NCBI GenBank assembly: GCA_959023295.1
Contig: CAUFBM010000005.1
Span: 62,001 to 126,000, forward strand
Source: an uncultured Collinsella sp.
GTDB lineage: Bacteria; Actinomycetota; Coriobacteriia; Coriobacteriales; Coriobacteriaceae
Direction of reading: 5' to 3'
DNA: 64,000 nt
Below are positions 1-8,488 of the stretch, piece after piece. Made by a program: the position numbers and the translations under genes. Position 1 is the first letter of the stretch; the number at the start of each line of letters is the position of its first letter. The notes below the pieces were generated by a model. The model searched no databases. It was not told where the DNA came from and saw only the letters and a program-made list of their open reading frames with translations.

Positions 1-323
1 TCTGCGTCTGAAAGCGCATTGGGTGCGGCGGGCAACTTGGCTGTGCGGCAAAAGGTCAACAGGTCGGGCGTCATAACGTCCTGGTAGCCAAGATGGCTGC
101 CGTCTTCTTGTGCGGCGAGTTCCAGCTGGTGTACTCGATCCAGCGCCGCTGCCAGCACAAAGCTCGGTGTGGGAGCATTGACGTCCTGAGTGGTCGCCAC
201 AAGCCTGCCCGCCGCCTGCGTGACAAGCCAAGCGACCTCGCGCTGGCAACGCACGGCCTTGCGCGTAACCGGCTTGATGGACGAAGAAGAAACGCTCCCC
301 TTAGGCGGATTCGAAGCAGCCAT
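1..323 (-). CDS. Hypothetical protein, C-terminus beyond the window edge
   Basis: The reverse strand is open from an ATG at 323 to the left edge, giving 107 visible residues without a stop. A GGAGGG ribosome-binding site lies 4-5 bases upstream of the ATG, which supports this start. The visible part is Ser/Thr-rich at the N-terminus and then amphipathic, with many Ala, Leu and Gln; it has no membrane segment and no motif I recognise. The gene diverges from the small gene at 444. The function is unknown. A forward ORF over the same bases looks like a shadow because it has no ribosome-binding site. Confidence 0.55.
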   Translation of the reverse strand, partial: MAASNPPKGSVSSSSIKPVTRKAVRCQREVAWLVTQAAGRLVATTQDVNAPTPSFVLAAALDRVHQLELAAQEDGSHLGYQDVMTPDLLTFCRTAKLPAAPNALSDA

Positions 324-443
324 AAGACCCTCCCATGAACAATTCGGCCCAACAAGCCCGGATGAAACACGTGCTACATCAGTATACAGGGGAGTGGGGT
401 AGCGGGGTACGAGCGAGCCAGCGGCAAACCGAGAGCATCAACG

Positions 444-866
444 ATGTGCCGATCGCGGGATTCAGGGATCTTCTGGCCGGGCCAGGATCGGGTGAAGCAA
501 GATCCCAATAAGACGTTTGCGCTTTCGGTCCATAACTCTAAAAAGAGCTTCTACACCGATGTGCCTCCGCTTTATTTGGACGATGGTACGTGGGTCATTA
601 AGTACTCGGTTCAAGCGCCGGGTACCGTTGGTTTTCGAGACCAGAATTACAACCGTAAAATGCTCAACTGCATGGAATGTGGCGTCCCAGTCGGAGTCAT
701 ATTTGCAACCGTGGTGGGCTATAAGGTGCTCGGCCTTGCGTTTGTTGAGCGGTTCGAGCCAGAAAACGAATGGTTTGGACCCAATACGGTGTTTCTTGAG
801 GCCCATCGCATTGAGTCCGATCACTCGGAAAAGAAGCGTGAAAAGGCGGGGCTTCTGCCGTATTAG
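444..866 (+). CDS. Hypothetical protein, possible remnant of a restriction-type reader domain
   Basis: A 140-residue ORF. The middle (about residues 60-115, with GVPVGVIFATVVGYKVLGLA and FVERFEP) reads like one compact beta-rich domain. It resembles from memory the N-terminal PUA/SRA-like domains that precede HNH nuclease domains in some restriction enzymes, but no nuclease domain follows. No clear ribosome-binding site precedes the ATG at 444; a GTG at 492 is an alternative start. The frame is open upstream from 366, so the 5' end may be lost. Treat it as a possible fragment of a larger gene; the family assignment is weak. Confidence 0.4.
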   Translation: MCRSRDSGIFWPGQDRVKQDPNKTFALSVHNSKKSFYTDVPPLYLDDGTWVIKYSVQAPGTVGFRDQNYNRKMLNCMECGVPVGVIFATVVGYKVLGLAFVERFEPENEWFGPNTVFLEAHRIESDHSEKKREKAGLLPY

Positions 867-988
867 CGTATTTGGCTTTGGCGGTCTTTTAAGATCGTGT
901 TGTTTGATCGGATCGCGTGGCGATGCAATCTCGTGCCCGCCCGCCGGTGCATGCTCTTCCTGATTTGTATAGCGAGAGGGGAGCGTGT

Positions 989-1273
989 ATGAGCTGGCGA
1001 GGCGATATTGCGATGGGGAAGTACGGAAAACTGCCGTGTGCCCTTATAGACAACAATATGTTTCCGAACGTAGAGGTTGATTGCGGGTCGTTTGCTGTCG
1101 CCTGTCCTTGCTGCGGCTCGCAAATACCGTGTCTCGACATTGGGTTCATCGATGCACGTGACAGGTTCAGCGACGAAGTGAGGAAACGTACGGGCGTTCA
1201 TATGCCGGTGTATCCGGAGAAATGCCCTGTTTGTGGCCTCGATATCGTGTGCGACGCCGGCGACGAGGGATAG
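989..1273 (+). CDS. Small protein with zinc-ribbon-like cysteines
   Basis: A 94-residue protein. I start it at the ATG at 989 because GAGAGGGGAG lies just upstream; the longer in-frame start at 917 lacks a site. It contains CPCC with another Cys shortly after (about residues 40-50) and a CPVC with a following Cys near the C-terminus (about residues 80-90), a spacing that suggests one zinc-ribbon-like fold. No signal peptide or membrane segment is visible. Its neighbour on the opposite strand is a DUF5710 protein that also has paired cysteines. The function is unknown. Confidence 0.5.
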   Translation: MSWRGDIAMGKYGKLPCALIDNNMFPNVEVDCGSFAVACPCCGSQIPCLDIGFIDARDRFSDEVRKRTGVHMPVYPEKCPVCGLDIVCDAGDEG

Positions 1274-1311
1274 GTGATGCAGAGGAGCTGGCTGTGAAGG
1301 TATCTCCGTCT

Positions 1312-1998
1312 CTACAAATAAATCCCCTCACCGAGTTGCTTGTGAAACTTGGCGTGATGGTCGCGTGCCCAGGTAAAGAGCGCCTGGTCAAAGTCGGTGC
1401 GCGTGGCCGGGACGCCAAAGACGCCGGCAACTTCGACGCGTACAAACTCCAGTGCCGGCAGCTTGTTGATGGCAGTGAGGGCAAACGGGGACGAGGGCTC
1501 CTCGAACAGATAGCGGCTGCCTTGCAGCGCGTCGCAACTGGTGCACGTGTTGCCGAGCGACGGGGCTTTGGAGGCTCGCGCGCCTACGGGCTTGTAGCCG
1601 CAGCGCTTATGAAGGTAGTCGCGGATCTCGCCCGGCACGCAGCCGAGAACGGGCACGATGGCGAGTGCGTTGGCGTTGGCCGTGTCGATGGCGATGTGCC
1701 CAGCTTCGTTGGGCGCGTGCGCGATGGCGATGCTCTCGTCGTTATCGGTCCGATAGGGAATGCCGAAGGCCGCGACCGAGGTCTCTTTGTGACACTTCCA
1801 GCACTCGCGCTTGCCCAGTACTAGATATATATACGGCGCTGAGGGGTCGGATCGGTCAACACCGGGCAGCCACTCGGCAAAGGGCTCGGGGTTGACGCCG
1901 CTGGGTACATACCAGATCTTTTTGGTCCGGTCCCATTTGGCGCCCAGCGCCTTGGCTTCTTCTTTGTGCGAAAAGGGGACATCGAGCTCGGTGCGCAT
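1312..1998 (-). CDS. DUF5710 domain-containing protein
   Basis: A 228-residue protein. The N-terminus (about residues 1-45: RTELDVPFSHKEEAKALGAK followed by W, then KIWYVP) matches the DUF5710 pattern, a short domain found beside DNA primases, TOPRIM proteins and stand-alone proteins. Two CxxC pairs (CWKCHK near residue 67 and CTSC near 150) suggest a metal-binding part. The start at 1998 is preceded by AAGGAG at good spacing; an upstream in-frame ATG at 2034 has no site. The biochemical role of DUF5710 is not established, so the call is by domain only. Confidence 0.7.
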   Translation of the reverse strand: MRTELDVPFSHKEEAKALGAKWDRTKKIWYVPSGVNPEPFAEWLPGVDRSDPSAPYIYLVLGKRECWKCHKETSVAAFGIPYRTDNDESIAIAHAPNEAGHIAIDTANANALAIVPVLGCVPGEIRDYLHKRCGYKPVGARASKAPSLGNTCTSCDALQGSRYLFEEPSSPFALTAINKLPALEFVRVEVAGVFGVPATRTDFDQALFTWARDHHAKFHKQLGEGIYL

Positions 1999-2297
1999 GG
2001 CGGCTCCTTGGTACTGCAGGTGCAAGTGGCTCAAGGATACCGCAGGGCGCAGACATCGCGGCGTTTTGCTGAGAAGTTGCGGTGCGGACTGATTGGTTAT
2101 GCCGATGGATAGATCGGCAAGTAGATGGTCGGCTTTTGGCCAGTTGGGCGGTTGGGGCAGCTTGCGGCGCAGTTTTGTGCCTGGCTATTGTTGATGTTGG
2201 GGTATTGAATTTGTTTGGCTGCCATTCGTCAGGTGAATTGATGCTACGTTGCGATGACGGTTGGAGCTGCCAGCCGATTTGGCAACATAAAACAAAA
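1999..2297. other. Intergenic stretch without a supportable gene
   Basis: About 300 bases between the DUF5710 gene and the tRNA-Val terminator. An 87-codon forward ORF starting at 2082 crosses into the tRNA gene, has no ribosome-binding site and has an unlikely composition, so I reject it. I see no repeat or clear promoter beyond what the divergent gene start needs. Confidence 0.5.
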
Positions 2298-2324
2298 CAG
2301 CCCAGAGATATGACCTCTGAGCTG
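2298..2324 (-). terminator. Terminator of tRNA-Val
   Basis: On the reverse strand a 10-bp hairpin (arms 2315-2324 and 2298-2307, one wobble pair) is followed by TTTTGTTTT. It begins nine bases past the encoded CCA of tRNA-Val. Unlike the other tRNA trailers in this window, no inverted T-arm follows it. Confidence 0.8.
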
Positions 2325-2332
2325 CGAACATT

Positions 2333-2407
2333 TGGTGGGCGTTAGAAGATTTGAACTTCTGACCTCTTCCGTGTCAGGGAAGCGCTCTCCCCCTGAGCTA
2401 AACGCCC
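2333..2407 (-). tRNA. tRNA-Val (anticodon GAC)
   Basis: A 75-nt cloverleaf on the reverse strand. The acceptor stem pairs GGGCGTT with AACGCCC, followed by A73 and an encoded CCA. The anticodon stem-loop is CTTCC/CTGACAC/GGAAG, giving anticodon GAC. The T-loop is TTCAAAT. Confidence 0.95.
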
Positions 2408-2436
2408 GATCAAGGGTGCGCAAGTGCGCAAGGGAT

Positions 2437-2490
2437 AATATAACGGAGCCTGAACTCGGTGGCAAGAACATTTTTAAAAATCGCTTACAT
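2437..2490 (-). promoter_or_regulatory. Promoter of tRNA-Val with AT-rich upstream element
   Basis: Reverse strand: -35 TTGCCA (2460-2465), a 17-bp spacer and -10 TATATT (2437-2442). Directly upstream is a TTTTTAAAAAT tract. The same layout of T-run, A-run and GTTCTTGC precedes tRNA-Leu, so it is probably an UP element for strong stable-RNA transcription. Confidence 0.65.
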
Positions 2491-2684
2491 TGTGGAATTC
2501 GGGGGCTTTGTCATATCCACTTCAAAAGAGCCTGCTGCCGCAATTTGGCTGTCGCATATGCAGTATCGAGCTATGGAAAGACGCCTGCGGAATTGTCCTA
2601 CCGATAAGCGGACAAGCCTCCAGCTGGTGCCTTCGCCGTGGTAAGGTAAGCCGAATTGCTTCCAGGCTGTTTCGGGGGAGTGGA

Positions 2685-3707
2685 ATGAGCAAAGAGTGTG
2701 TCGAGCAGGTCGAAGGCGCAGGGGCCTCGGTGCCGATGACCGATATATCGAACATTGATGTGCCCGAGGGCACCGACGAGCTCAGCCGCAGCACCCGCCG
2801 TGCATGGCGCGATCGCCTCAACGACGCGTCGTCGCGCAGGATGGCGTTGGGCGTGTTGGCTACGCTCGTGGGTGGCTCGTTTTGGGGCTTCTCGGGCACC
2901 AGCGCGAGTTTTTTGTTCGATACCTACCATGTCGATACGCTGTGGCTTATGAGCATACGGCAGATTCTCGCCGGCCTGCTCTTTATGACTGTGGTTGTCA
3001 CGTGCGACCGCGCACGCCTGGTCAAGCTTTGGACGACGCCCGCCGATCGCAAGCAGCTGCTGCTTTTTACTGCTTTTGGCCTGCTGTTCAACCAGTTTTG
3101 CTATCTTTCGGCCGTGCGCCTGACCAACGCCGGAACCGCGACGGTCCTTCAGTGCCTGCAGCTGGTCATCATTATGGGCTACACCTGCGTGATCGACCAT
3201 CGTATGCCTCGCGTGCGTGAGGCCGTTGGCATTGGGTTGGCCCTGGGCGGCACCTTTTTAATCGCTACCGGCGGTGACCCTACCAGTCTGAGCATATCGC
3301 CGCTTGGCCTGGTCTCAGGCCTTATGTGTGCGGTTAGCGCCGCCTGTATGGCGGTGATTCCCGCCAAGATTCTGTCCGAATACGGTAGCCCTATTGTTAC
3401 GGGCTCGGCTATGCTTACGGCGGGTGTCGTTTCGAGTGTCTTTGTGCAGCCGTGGGCTCATATGCCGGCCCTCGATGCTGTCGGCATCGAAGCGCTCGCG
3501 GTGTTTGTGATCGTGGGCTCTTTCCTGGCGTATATGCTCTATATGCAGGGCGTCAAGGATATTGGTTCCGTACGCGCGAGTCTCATCGGGACTGTGGAGC
3601 CGGTTTCGGCAACCATTACCAGCGCCGTTATGCTGGGCACGGTGTTTTTGCCGACCGACCTGATCGGCTTTGCCATGATCATCGTGATGATGTTCCTGAC
3701 GGTGTAG
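2685..3707 (+). CDS. EamA/DMT-family transporter
   Basis: A 340-residue polytopic membrane protein. After about 50 hydrophilic residues come roughly ten hydrophobic segments in two halves, the drug/metabolite transporter (EamA) arrangement. Typical family features are the GGSFWGFSGTSASFLF stretch in the first segment, the LTNAGTATVLQCLQ stretch and the C-terminal SVRASLIGTVEPVSATI stretch. It probably exports a metabolite or amino acid across the cytoplasmic membrane; the substrate cannot be read from sequence. The start at 2685 is chosen because GGGGGAG precedes it; the open frame extends further upstream without a site. It stands alone between tRNA-Val and glmM. Confidence 0.85.
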   Translation: MSKECVEQVEGAGASVPMTDISNIDVPEGTDELSRSTRRAWRDRLNDASSRRMALGVLATLVGGSFWGFSGTSASFLFDTYHVDTLWLMSIRQILAGLLFMTVVVTCDRARLVKLWTTPADRKQLLLFTAFGLLFNQFCYLSAVRLTNAGTATVLQCLQLVIIMGYTCVIDHRMPRVREAVGIGLALGGTFLIATGGDPTSLSISPLGLVSGLMCAVSAACMAVIPAKILSEYGSPIVTGSAMLTAGVVSSVFVQPWAHMPALDAVGIEALAVFVIVGSFLAYMLYMQGVKDIGSVRASLIGTVEPVSATITSAVMLGTVFLPTDLIGFAMIIVMMFLTV

Positions 3708-3788
3708 CCCCTGCGGTTGCTTTAAAGGATAATAGGCTGGCGGCGCGTTGCTTTGGCGGCGCGCCTTTGTCTATAGAGAGGACCTCTT

Positions 3789-5120
3789 ATGAAGTACTTT
3801 GGCACCGACGGTTTTCGCGGCGAGGCCAACGTTGGGCTGACGGTAGAGCATGCGTACAAGATCGGCCGCTTTGTGGGCTGGTATTACGGTGCCAACCGCA
3901 GTGCTAAGGCGCGCGTGATCGTGGGCAAGGACACGCGCCGTTCGAGCTACATGTTCGAGGCGGCGCTGGTGAGCGGCTTGGTCGCGAGCGGCGCGGACGC
4001 CTACATGCTGCACGTGATCCCGACGCCGGGCGTGGCGCATCAGACCGTGGAGGGCTGCTTCGATTGCGGCATTATGATCAGCGCGAGCCACAACCCGTTT
4101 TGCGATAACGGTATTAAGCTCGTCAACAGCGACGGCTTCAAGATGGACGAGGACGTGCTGGAGCTCATCGAGGACTATATCGATGGCAAAAGCGAGGTGC
4201 CGCTGGCTACGGGCAACCATATCGGCGCCACAGTCGACTACATGCAGGGTCGCAACCGCTATATTGCCTCGCTCATCGCGAGCGCGAACTTTTCGCTGCA
4301 GGGCGTCAAGATCGGTCTCGACTGCGCCAACGGCTCGGCATCCTCGGTGGCCAAGCCGGTGTTCGACGCGCTGGGCGCCGATGTGCGCGTGATCAATGCC
4401 GCGCCCGATGGCTTTAACATCAATGTGGATTGTGGCTCCACGCATATGGAGCGCCTATAGCGCCACGTGGTGGAACAGGGCCTGGACGTGGGCTTTGCCT
4501 ACGACGGCGATGCCGACCGCTGCCTGGCCGTGGACGAGCGCGGTCGTGTGGTCGACGGCGACCAGATCCTGTACGTGTGCGGCGTGTATCTAAACAAGCA
4601 CGGGCGACTTTCGGGCGGTACCGTGGTGCCGACGATCGCCAGCAACTTTGGCCTGGTCAAGTCGCTGGAGCTTGCCGGCCTAAGCGCCGTGACCAGCGGC
4701 GTGGGTGACCGTCATGTGTATGCCAAGATGCGCGAGGGCGGCTACAGCCTGGGCGGCGAGCAGACGGGTCATACGATCTTTGGCGATATCGAGCGCACGG
4801 GCGACGGCATTATGACCTCGCTGCGCGTTATGGAAGTGATTCGTGCCGAGCGCGAGACGCTCTCGCAGCTCACGGCTCCGTGCAAGCTGCTACCGCAGGC
4901 GCAGGTTGCCGTGCGCGTGGCCGACAAGGATGCCGCGCTCGAGAACATGGGCGTACAGAACGCCATCGCCGAGGCCGAGGCGTCGCTGGCGGGCGAGGGC
5001 CGCGTGCTGGTGCGCAAGAGCGGAACTGAGTCGGTAATCCGCGTTTTGGCCGAAGCCCCCGACCAAGCAGCTGCCGACGCCGCCATGAAGCGCATCGCCG
5101 CCGCACTGGAAGCCCTGTAG
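3789..5120 (+). pseudogene. glmM: Phosphoglucosamine mutase interrupted by an in-frame TAG
   Basis: GlmM converts glucosamine-6-phosphate to glucosamine-1-phosphate for UDP-GlcNAc and peptidoglycan synthesis. Read straight through, the frame gives about 443 codons, the normal GlmM length. All key sites are present: the phosphoserine loop SASHNP (about residue 98-103), metal loop DGDADRC (about 236-242), sugar loop GGEQTGH and phosphate loop RKSGTESVIR. A single TAG at 4458-4460 (codon 224) interrupts it between THMERL and RHVVEQ, where the family usually has Gln or a similar residue, so CAG to TAG is the simplest change. No frameshift is seen. Two GTG codons follow at once (4467, 4470) and could allow re-initiation. 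GlmM is normally essential, so this is a sequencing error, a recent mutation with a second copy elsewhere, or a split or recoded gene. A GAGAGG site precedes the start. Confidence 0.9.
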
Positions 5121-5147
5121 TTACGCGGTTTTACCAAACTGCGTAAC
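5120..5147 (+). terminator. Hairpin directly after glmM
   Basis: Inverted repeat GTTACGC (5120-5126) / GCGTAAC (5141-5147), with an inner GTTT/AAAC pairing. It starts in the glmM stop codon and lacks a T-run, so it may be an mRNA 3'-end stabiliser or a weak terminator. Confidence 0.45.
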
Positions 5148-5151
5148 TGCT

Positions 5152-5290
5152 CGACGCTGCAAACGGCCCCAAGCGGCAATCTGACGTTCAATTTCAAGGG
5201 CGCGACCAGAAGGTCAGCGCCCTTTCATTTCACGTCATCTTGCTCGCTCGGGGCCGTTTTCGCTGACGTTGCCAAGACATCGGCGTCAAC
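5152..5290 (+). ncRNA. Structured intergenic element, copy 1
   Basis: A roughly 139-base element that recurs at 61868-62002. It has a long outer helix (5161-5175 with 5245-5259, including GGCCCC/GGGGCC and AGCG/CGCT). It also has an inner hairpin GGGCGC-GACC-AGAA-GGTC-A-GCGCCC (5198-5222). In the second copy both helices are kept by compensatory base changes, while the AGAA loop, the GACC/GGTC pairs, the GCGGCAATCTG segment and the flanks CGACGCTGCAAAC and TTTTCGCTG are conserved. It lies about 30 bases after glmM and is not coding. It could be a 3'-UTR structure, a small RNA or a structured repeat. Rfam's Collinsella-1 motif should be compared; I cannot tell whether they match. Confidence 0.7.
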
Positions 5291-5325
5291 ATGGATGGCG
5301 TTGGCGATGGCGTGCCGGTCAATCC

Positions 5326-6900
5326 TTACAACTCGTACAGCGTGGTGAACTTGTCCTGCAGGTAGCTGCAGTAGTAACGGGCGTCAAAGGCCATACCGCA
5401 GGCGCCCTTGATGAGCTCCGGCGCGTCCTTGGCGCGACCCCACTGCCAAATGTGCTCGCCCAGCCAGGCGCGGACGGGCGCCAAATCGCCGCTCGCACAG
5501 GCGCCGTTGAGGTCGACACCGTCGCGGCACATGGCCGGCACAAACATGGCATCGTAGGCGCTACCCAGCGCATACGTGGGGAAGTAGCCAAACGAGCCGC
5601 CGCTCCAGTGCGTATCCTGCAGGCAGCCGTGTGTGTCGTCGGGAACGGGAATGCCCAGGTACTCATCCATAAGGCGGTTCCAAAGCGCGGGGATGTCCTT
5701 GGCCGTGGCCTCGCCGGCAAACAGCATGCGCTCGATCTGGTAGCGCACCATAATATGCAGGGGGTAGGTGAGCTCGTCGGCCTCGGTGCGGATCAGCGAC
5801 GGCTGCGCGATGTTCACGGCGCGGTAGAGCGTGTCCTCGTCCACGTTGCCGTAGACCTCGGGCGCGTGGCGGCGCAGCACCTCGAGCAGCGGTCCCATAA
5901 AGGCGCGGCTGCGGCCCACGGTGTTCTCGAAAAAGCGGCTCTGGCTCTCGTGGATGCCCATGGAGGTGCCGCCCTCAAGACAAGTGCGCGCATAGGCGGG
6001 GTTCACGCCCAGCTCGTACATGGCGTGTCCCGCCTCGTGGATGATGCTGTAGACGTTGGAGATGCAGTCGTCCTCGTAGATGTGCGTTGCGATGCGCGCA
6101 TCGCCCACGGCAAAGCCCTCGCTAAACGGATGCTCGGTAAAGGCAAGCGTGGTGTCGCCCAGGTCCAGGCCGACGAGCTTCATCAGGTCGAAGCTCATGG
6201 CGCGCTGGGCGGCCTCGGGCACGCGGGCGTGCAAAAAGTCGGCATCGGGCTGCTGGCCGCGCTCACCGATGGCGTGCACGAGCGGCACGACCGTGGCCTT
6301 GACCTCGTCGCAAAACGCATCGAAGCTCTTGGCGGAAAGGCCGCGCTCGTACTGGTCGAGCCACACATCGTACGGGTCGCGCTTGGGGTCCATGAGCTCG
6401 GCCTGATGCTTAAGCTGTCCGACGATTCTGTCCACATAGGGCTCAAAGCTCGCCCAGTCGTTGGTCGCCTTGGCCTTGTGCCACACGGCATCGGCCTCGC
6501 AGGTGAGCCTGGTCCAGGCCTCGGCCTCCTCGGTGGGGATGGCGCTTGCCTCGCGCTGGTCGCGGCCGAGCACGCGAATCTCGTCGAGCAGCTGCGGGTC
6601 GTCGATCTTGCCGCCAGCGACCGTCTCGCGCGCCAACGAGCGCACAAGTTCGACAGACTTTTCGCTGGTCAGGAGCTTGTGGTGCTCGCCGGCAAGCGCG
6701 CCCATGGCATCTGCGCGGGCCGCGGCGCCGTTGGCGGGGGCAATCGTCGCGCCATCGAACTCGGCAATCTTGAGCAGATACTCGCGGGTCCACAGCTTGC
6801 CCTCGAGTTTGCGGAACTTTTTGACGGCCTTGTCGGCCTTCATGCCTTTGGCAGCTTTTGCCACGGCGGCCTTGGCCTTCTTATCGAGCTTCTTTCCCAT
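5326..6900 (-). CDS. M32-family metallocarboxypeptidase (carboxypeptidase Taq type)
   Basis: A 524-residue cytoplasmic zinc carboxypeptidase that trims C-terminal residues from peptides. The zinc motif HEAGH lies in SIIHEAGHAMYELG (about residue 290), with the third ligand expected in GIHESQSRFFEN downstream. Both are M32 hallmarks, and the length matches the family (about 500). The first 40 residues are Lys/Ala-rich. A reverse-strand AAGGA precedes the ATG at 6900. It faces the glmM locus tail to tail and diverges from the pheST leader. It is probably a single-gene unit. The long forward ORF over the same bases is a composition artefact. Confidence 0.92.
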   Translation of the reverse strand: MGKKLDKKAKAAVAKAAKGMKADKAVKKFRKLEGKLWTREYLLKIAEFDGATIAPANGAAARADAMGALAGEHHKLLTSEKSVELVRSLARETVAGGKIDDPQLLDEIRVLGRDQREASAIPTEEAEAWTRLTCEADAVWHKAKATNDWASFEPYVDRIVGQLKHQAELMDPKRDPYDVWLDQYERGLSAKSFDAFCDEVKATVVPLVHAIGERGQQPDADFLHARVPEAAQRAMSFDLMKLVGLDLGDTTLAFTEHPFSEGFAVGDARIATHIYEDDCISNVYSIIHEAGHAMYELGVNPAYARTCLEGGTSMGIHESQSRFFENTVGRSRAFMGPLLEVLRRHAPEVYGNVDEDTLYRAVNIAQPSLIRTEADELTYPLHIMVRYQIERMLFAGEATAKDIPALWNRLMDEYLGIPVPDDTHGCLQDTHWSGGSFGYFPTYALGSAYDAMFVPAMCRDGVDLNGACASGDLAPVRAWLGEHIWQWGRAKDAPELIKGACGMAFDARYYCSYLQDKFTTLYEL

Positions 6901-7029
6901 ACCATATCCTTAATCTCGCAGGCCGCGCGCCACGGGTGGGCGCACAGCCAGTTTGCACAGCTACCCGTCTTGTACCCAGCGCGAACAAAACGGAACGCGG
7001 CGATACGCTCGCACAATGTGGTATCCTAT

Positions 7030-7320
7030 AGCCCAATGCGTTGACGGAGAGGGTTTTGCCCGCCGCGTCGCCGGCAAGAGAGGGAAGGTCATGGGCTGAA
7101 AGCCTTCCTGCGGTGGCAAGGGCCAAGCGTTCACTCCCGAGCAGCGACCTCAACGGGCGCGCGGCCAGCGGCGGCGAAGCCCCAGTAGGGAAGCCGTGAG
7201 CCTTGCGACAAAGGGCAAAGAGTGGGCGCGGCGGGCCAGACATCCGCCGGGTCAAACAAGGTGGTACCGCGGAATTCAACCGTCCTTGGGCAATGCACAT
7301 GCCCGAGGACGGTTTTTTTT
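7030..7320 (+). promoter_or_regulatory. T-box leader of pheST (tRNA-Phe-sensing)
   Basis: The canonical T-box sequence AAGGTGGTACCGCGG lies at 7258-7272; its TGGT is complementary to the ACCA end of an uncharged tRNA. It is followed by a strong intrinsic terminator (arms 7280-7290 and 7302-7312, then eight Ts). The upstream 230 bases fold into stem I-like structures. A plausible Phe specifier codon TTC sits at 7130-7132, followed by A, but I have not proved the specifier loop. Uncharged tRNA-Phe would stabilise the antiterminator and allow read-through into pheS. A -10-like TATCCT is at 7022-7027. Confidence 0.9.
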
Positions 7321-7405
7321 GTTACCGAACCGGGCCGCGTTTTCGCAATGCTAGGCGTCATCGGTCGCCCCGGCAAGCGAATGCGCGAGAGACGAAAGGG
7401 AAGAC

Positions 7406-8482
7406 ATGAGTCTGATTGATGATCTGGTCAAACTCGAGGAAGAGGCCAAGGAGCTCGTCGCAGGCGCCGACGACGCCGCCAAGCTCGAGGCTGCGCGCGT
7501 TGAGCTGCTCGGCCGCAAGGGCCGCATCACTGGCCTGATGCGCATGATGGGCAAGCTCGCCCCCGAGGATCGTCCCGTGATGGGCAAGCGCGCCAATGAG
7601 ATGCGCCAGCTGATCGAGGGCATGCTCGACGAGCGCACCACCGAGATGAAGGCCGCCGCCCTCAAGCACGCACTCGAGCACGATGCCGTCGACATCACGC
7701 TGCCGGGCATCCGTCCGCAGATCGGCCACCAGCACCTGATCAAGCAGATCATCGAGGAGGCCGAGGACATCTTCTGCGGCATCGGCTACACCGTCGAGTC
7801 CGGCCCCATGGTCGACACCTCCTACTACAACTTCACCGCGCTCAACGCCCCCATGGATCACCCGAGCCGTTCGGCCCGCGATACCTTCTACGTGGTCGAC
7901 AACAACCCCGGCAGCGTCGCGCACCCCGAGGCTCATGCCCACGGCGAGTCCGACGTGCTGCTGCGCACCCAGACCTCGGGCGTGCAAATCCACACCATGG
8001 AGTCGCAAAAGCCGCCCATCTACATGATCTGCCCGGGCACCGTCTATCGCCCCGACACGGCCGACGCCTGCCACCTGCCGCAGTTCAACCAGATCGAGGG
8101 CCTGGTCGTCGACGAGGGCATCACCTTTGGTGACCTCAAGGGCACGCTCGACTACTTTGTTAAGTGCATGTTTGGCGAGGACCGCAAGACGCGTTACCGC
8201 CCGCACTTCTTCCCCTTCACCGAGCCTTCCTGCGAGGTGGACGTGAGCTGCCACGTCTGCGGCGGCAAGGGCTGCAACTTCTGTAAGCACAGCGGCTGGA
8301 TCGAGATCCTGGGCTGCGGCATGGTCGACCCCAACGTCCTGATCAACTGCGGCATCGACCCCGAGAAGTACACCGGCTTCGCCTTTGGTATTGGCGCCGA
8401 GCGCGTCGCGGCCCTGCGCTACGACCTGCCCGACCTCAGAACTCTCATGACTGGCGATATGCGTTTCCTGAATCAGTTTTAG
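7406..8482 (+). CDS. pheS: Phenylalanyl-tRNA synthetase alpha subunit
   Basis: A 358-residue catalytic alpha subunit that, with PheT, charges tRNA-Phe in an alpha2beta2 enzyme. An N-terminal coiled coil (about residues 1-85) is followed by the class II core. Visible family stretches are LPGIRPQIGHQHLIKQIIEE, the motif 2 region HPSRSARDTFYV, RTQTSGVQIHTME, FHPTE-type FPFTEPSCEVDV and the motif 3 region FGIGAERVAALRY. The ATG follows GGGAAG. It is controlled by the upstream T-box and is co-oriented with pheT. Confidence 0.97.
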   Translation: MSLIDDLVKLEEEAKELVAGADDAAKLEAARVELLGRKGRITGLMRMMGKLAPEDRPVMGKRANEMRQLIEGMLDERTTEMKAAALKHALEHDAVDITLPGIRPQIGHQHLIKQIIEEAEDIFCGIGYTVESGPMVDTSYYNFTALNAPMDHPSRSARDTFYVVDNNPGSVAHPEAHAHGESDVLLRTQTSGVQIHTMESQKPPIYMICPGTVYRPDTADACHLPQFNQIEGLVVDEGITFGDLKGTLDYFVKCMFGEDRKTRYRPHFFPFTEPSCEVDVSCHVCGGKGCNFCKHSGWIEILGCGMVDPNVLINCGIDPEKYTGFAFGIGAERVAALRYDLPDLRTLMTGDMRFLNQF

Positions 8483-8488
8483 GCTTGC

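Noticed and set aside
2082..2345. 87-codon ORF ending inside tRNA-Val
   Set aside because: No ribosome-binding site, overlaps a tRNA and has atypical Cys/Trp content.
3789..5120. Global recoding of TAG as a sense codon
   Set aside because: Many intact genes here end in TAG, so reassignment would extend them; no suppressor tRNA is among the tRNAs seen.
5269..7044. 591-codon forward ORF opposite the M32 carboxypeptidase
   Set aside because: Shadow of a gene with a clear HEAGH motif and ribosome-binding site on the reverse strand.
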